This document shows positions 31,570 to 32,856 of a stretch of 32,856 nucleotides of DNA, in pieces. The stretch spans positions 1-32,856 of the forward strand of contig JAJCZV010000087.1 in the NCBI GenBank assembly GCA_029262175.1, in the 5' to 3' direction. Numbering within the stretch: the stretch's first letter is position 1; each line of letters begins with the position of its first letter. Origin of the DNA: Gemmatimonadota bacterium (lineage in GTDB: Bacteria; Gemmatimonadota; Gemmatimonadetes; Palauibacterales; Palauibacteraceae). Under the pieces are notes generated by a model. It had not been told where the DNA came from. It saw only the letters and a list, made by a program, of their open reading frames with translations, and did not search any database. Made by a program: the position numbers and the translations under genes.

Positions 31570-32856
31570 GACGCCCGGGTTCTTCTGCCGGGCCTCCGCC
31601 GCCGCGACACGCGGGATGACGTCGAGCACGCTGTCGGGGTTCAACGAGATCGAGTCGATGCCGATCTCGACCAAGAACTCCGCAAACTCCGGATAGTCGC
31701 TAGGGGCCTGTCCGCAGATGCCAACCGGCCGACCTGCGGCATGTGCACGCGCCACCAGTTCGCGAATCACCTCTTTTACCGCGTCGTCTCGCTCATCAAA
31801 CAGGTACGCGAGCCGCTCCGCATCTCGATCGATTCCCAGCATCAGTTGCGTAAGGTCGTTGGATCCGATCGAGAACCCATCGAAGCGTTCCGCGAGCTCC
31901 TTTGCGTGCATGATGTTCGATGGCAACTCCGCCATCACGTAGACCTCGAGGCCTTTTTCGCCACGAACGAGGTCGTTGTTCGCCAGCTCCTGGAGCACCA
32001 GGTCCGCCTCTCCGATCGTACGGCAAAACGGGATCATGACAACCACGTTGGTGAGCCCCATAACGTCCCGGACACGTTTGATGGCACGACACTCGAGCGC
32101 GAAACCGTCTCGATAGTCGTTGCTGTAGTAGCGCGAAGCTCCGCGCCAACCGAGCATCGGGTTCGCCTCCTCGGGCTCGAACGCTGCGCCGCCGATCAGA
32201 TTTGCGTACTCGTTCGTCTTGAAGTCGCTCGTGCGCACGATGACCGGGTCCGGCCAGTACGCGGCGGCGATCTTCCCGATGCCAAACGAAAGGCGCTCTA
32301 CAAAAAACTCGGTTCGATCCGAGTACTCGCTCGTGAGCGACTCGATGGTCGCACGAGCGTCTGGGTCATCGACGAGGTGAAATCGAGTTAGCGCCAGCGG
32401 ATGTACCCGAATCTCGTGCTCGATGATGTACTCCATGCGGGCTAGACCAACGCCGCGACACGGCAACCGCCACCAACGAAACGCGGCCGCCGGGCTGGCC
32501 ACGTTCATCATGATGCGTGTGCGCGGGGTAGGGAGACCCTCGAGGTCTAGTGATTTCTCCTCGTAGGTGAGTAGTCCATCGTATACCATCCCCTGGTCGG
32601 CCTCGGCGCACGAAACGGTCACGGCCCGTCCGTCCTCGAGGACTCGAGTCGCGTTTCCCGTACCCACGATGGCGGGGAGTCCGAGTTCGCGGCTCACGAT
32701 CGCGGCGTGCGAGGTGCGTCCGCCATGATCGGTTACCACGCCGGCCGCCTGCCGCATGATGGGTACCCAGTCCGGGTCGGTCGTCGAGGTGACGAGGATC
32801 GAGCCCGGCCGGAACTGCTCGATCTGATCTGCCCCAGCGAGGAGACATACCTCTCC
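31555..32856 (-). CDS. ppsA: Phosphoenolpyruvate synthase, C-terminal part (5' end outside window)
   Basis: This frame is open to the window's right edge, giving 433 residues of a ~750-800 residue enzyme. It includes the phospho-carrying His in DHGGRTSHAAI, then the PEP-binding barrel with NPMLGWRGASRYYS and the catalytic Cys in CGQAPSDYPEF. Upstream of the His is GSILVTSTTDPDWVPIM, typical of PpsA rather than pyruvate phosphate dikinase. It converts pyruvate and ATP to PEP, AMP and phosphate, or works in reverse to yield ATP. In hypoxia islands the gene often lies beside USPs and may serve fermentative energy recovery. No promoter is visible, because the start is beyond the window. Confidence 0.93.
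   Translation of the reverse strand, partial: GEVCLLAGADQIEQFRPGSILVTSTTDPDWVPIMRQAAGVVTDHGGRTSHAAIVSRELGLPAIVGTGNATRVLEDGRAVTVSCAEADQGMVYDGLLTYEEKSLDLEGLPTPRTRIMMNVASPAAAFRWWRLPCRGVGLARMEYIIEHEIRVHPLALTRFHLVDDPDARATIESLTSEYSDRTEFFVERLSFGIGKIAAAYWPDPVIVRTSDFKTNEYANLIGGAAFEPEEANPMLGWRGASRYYSNDYRDGFALECRAIKRVRDVMGLTNVVVMIPFCRTIGEADLVLQELANNDLVRGEKGLEVYVMAELPSNIMHAKELAERFDGFSIGSNDLTQLMLGIDRDAERLAYLFDERDDAVKEVIRELVARAHAAGRPVGICGQAPSDYPEFAEFLVEIGIDSISLNPDSVLDVIPRVAAAEARQKNPGVLLEV

Noticed and set aside
1..32856. CRISPR arrays, tRNA/rRNA genes, IS elements, Fnr/Anr boxes
   Set aside because: I looked for direct repeat arrays, tRNA-like cloverleaves, transposase frames with flanking inverted repeats, and TTGAT-N4-ATCAA sites and saw none.

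Overview
The window is a high-GC bacterial chromosome segment with tightly packed genes on both strands. It appears to come from a free-living, respiring, non-actinobacterial lineage. A lasso-type RiPP cluster with an HPr-kinase-like gene, the tail of an FtsX/ADOP-like permease, a NtrC-type response regulator and a B-type (ba3) oxidase would fit Gemmatimonadota, Acidobacteriota or a 'deltaproteobacterial' group. I cannot assign a phylum from sequence alone.

Bases 1-5720 hold a complete six-gene lasso-peptide-type cluster on the + strand: precursor, terminator hairpin, HprK-like kinase, ABC exporter, asparagine-synthetase-like cyclase, PqqD-like recognition element (RRE) and transglutaminase-like B2 protease. 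The precursor ends in Ser, which suits a tailoring kinase of the paeninodin type. It has no Asp/Glu at the ring position expected from the leader motif. A short tail of a broken ABC permease (about 5724-5843, minus) separates this cluster from the rest.

From 5860 to the right edge the genes form an energy-stress or low-oxygen 'dormancy' island of several divergent operons. A leftward operon (12276 to 5860) carries two tandem-domain universal stress proteins, a GCS2-CBS fusion, a PAS/HisKA_3 histidine kinase and a sigma-54-dependent response regulator. A rightward operon (12788-14780) carries a DUF5335-like protein, a two-CBS protein and a bacterial eRF1-like (baeRF) protein. A leftward operon (19045 to 14793) carries a third USP, a small membrane protein, ba3 oxidase subunits (IIa-like, II, I) and a patatin phospholipase. 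A rightward pair (19460-20788) encodes another two-CBS protein and a GrdB/PrdB-family protein whose in-frame TGA is very probably selenocysteine, with a SECIS-like hairpin directly downstream.

Further right are a ZIP metal transporter (minus), a di-heme lipoprotein, a DUF2892 protein and a VIT1/CCC1-like transporter (plus). An exported protein is coupled to an APH/AAA bifunctional kinase (minus). A rightward run then carries FtsH, a truncated metallo-beta-lactamase-fold protein, a CDF-like protein and a formate/nitrite-type channel, bracketed by two paralogous membrane proteins. The 3' part of a phosphoenolpyruvate synthase gene (minus) runs off the right edge.

The USP + CBS + eRF1-like + APH/AAA kinase combination resembles, by family, the mycobacterial DosR dormancy regulon (Rv2623, Rv2626c, Rv2629 and Rv2004c types). 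Here the local regulator is of the sigma-54 activator class. I found sigma-54-like -24/-12 elements facing both ways in two divergent intergenic regions, with inverted repeats between them. The idea of a sigma-54-driven dormancy regulon is inference. The gene families are read from the sequence.
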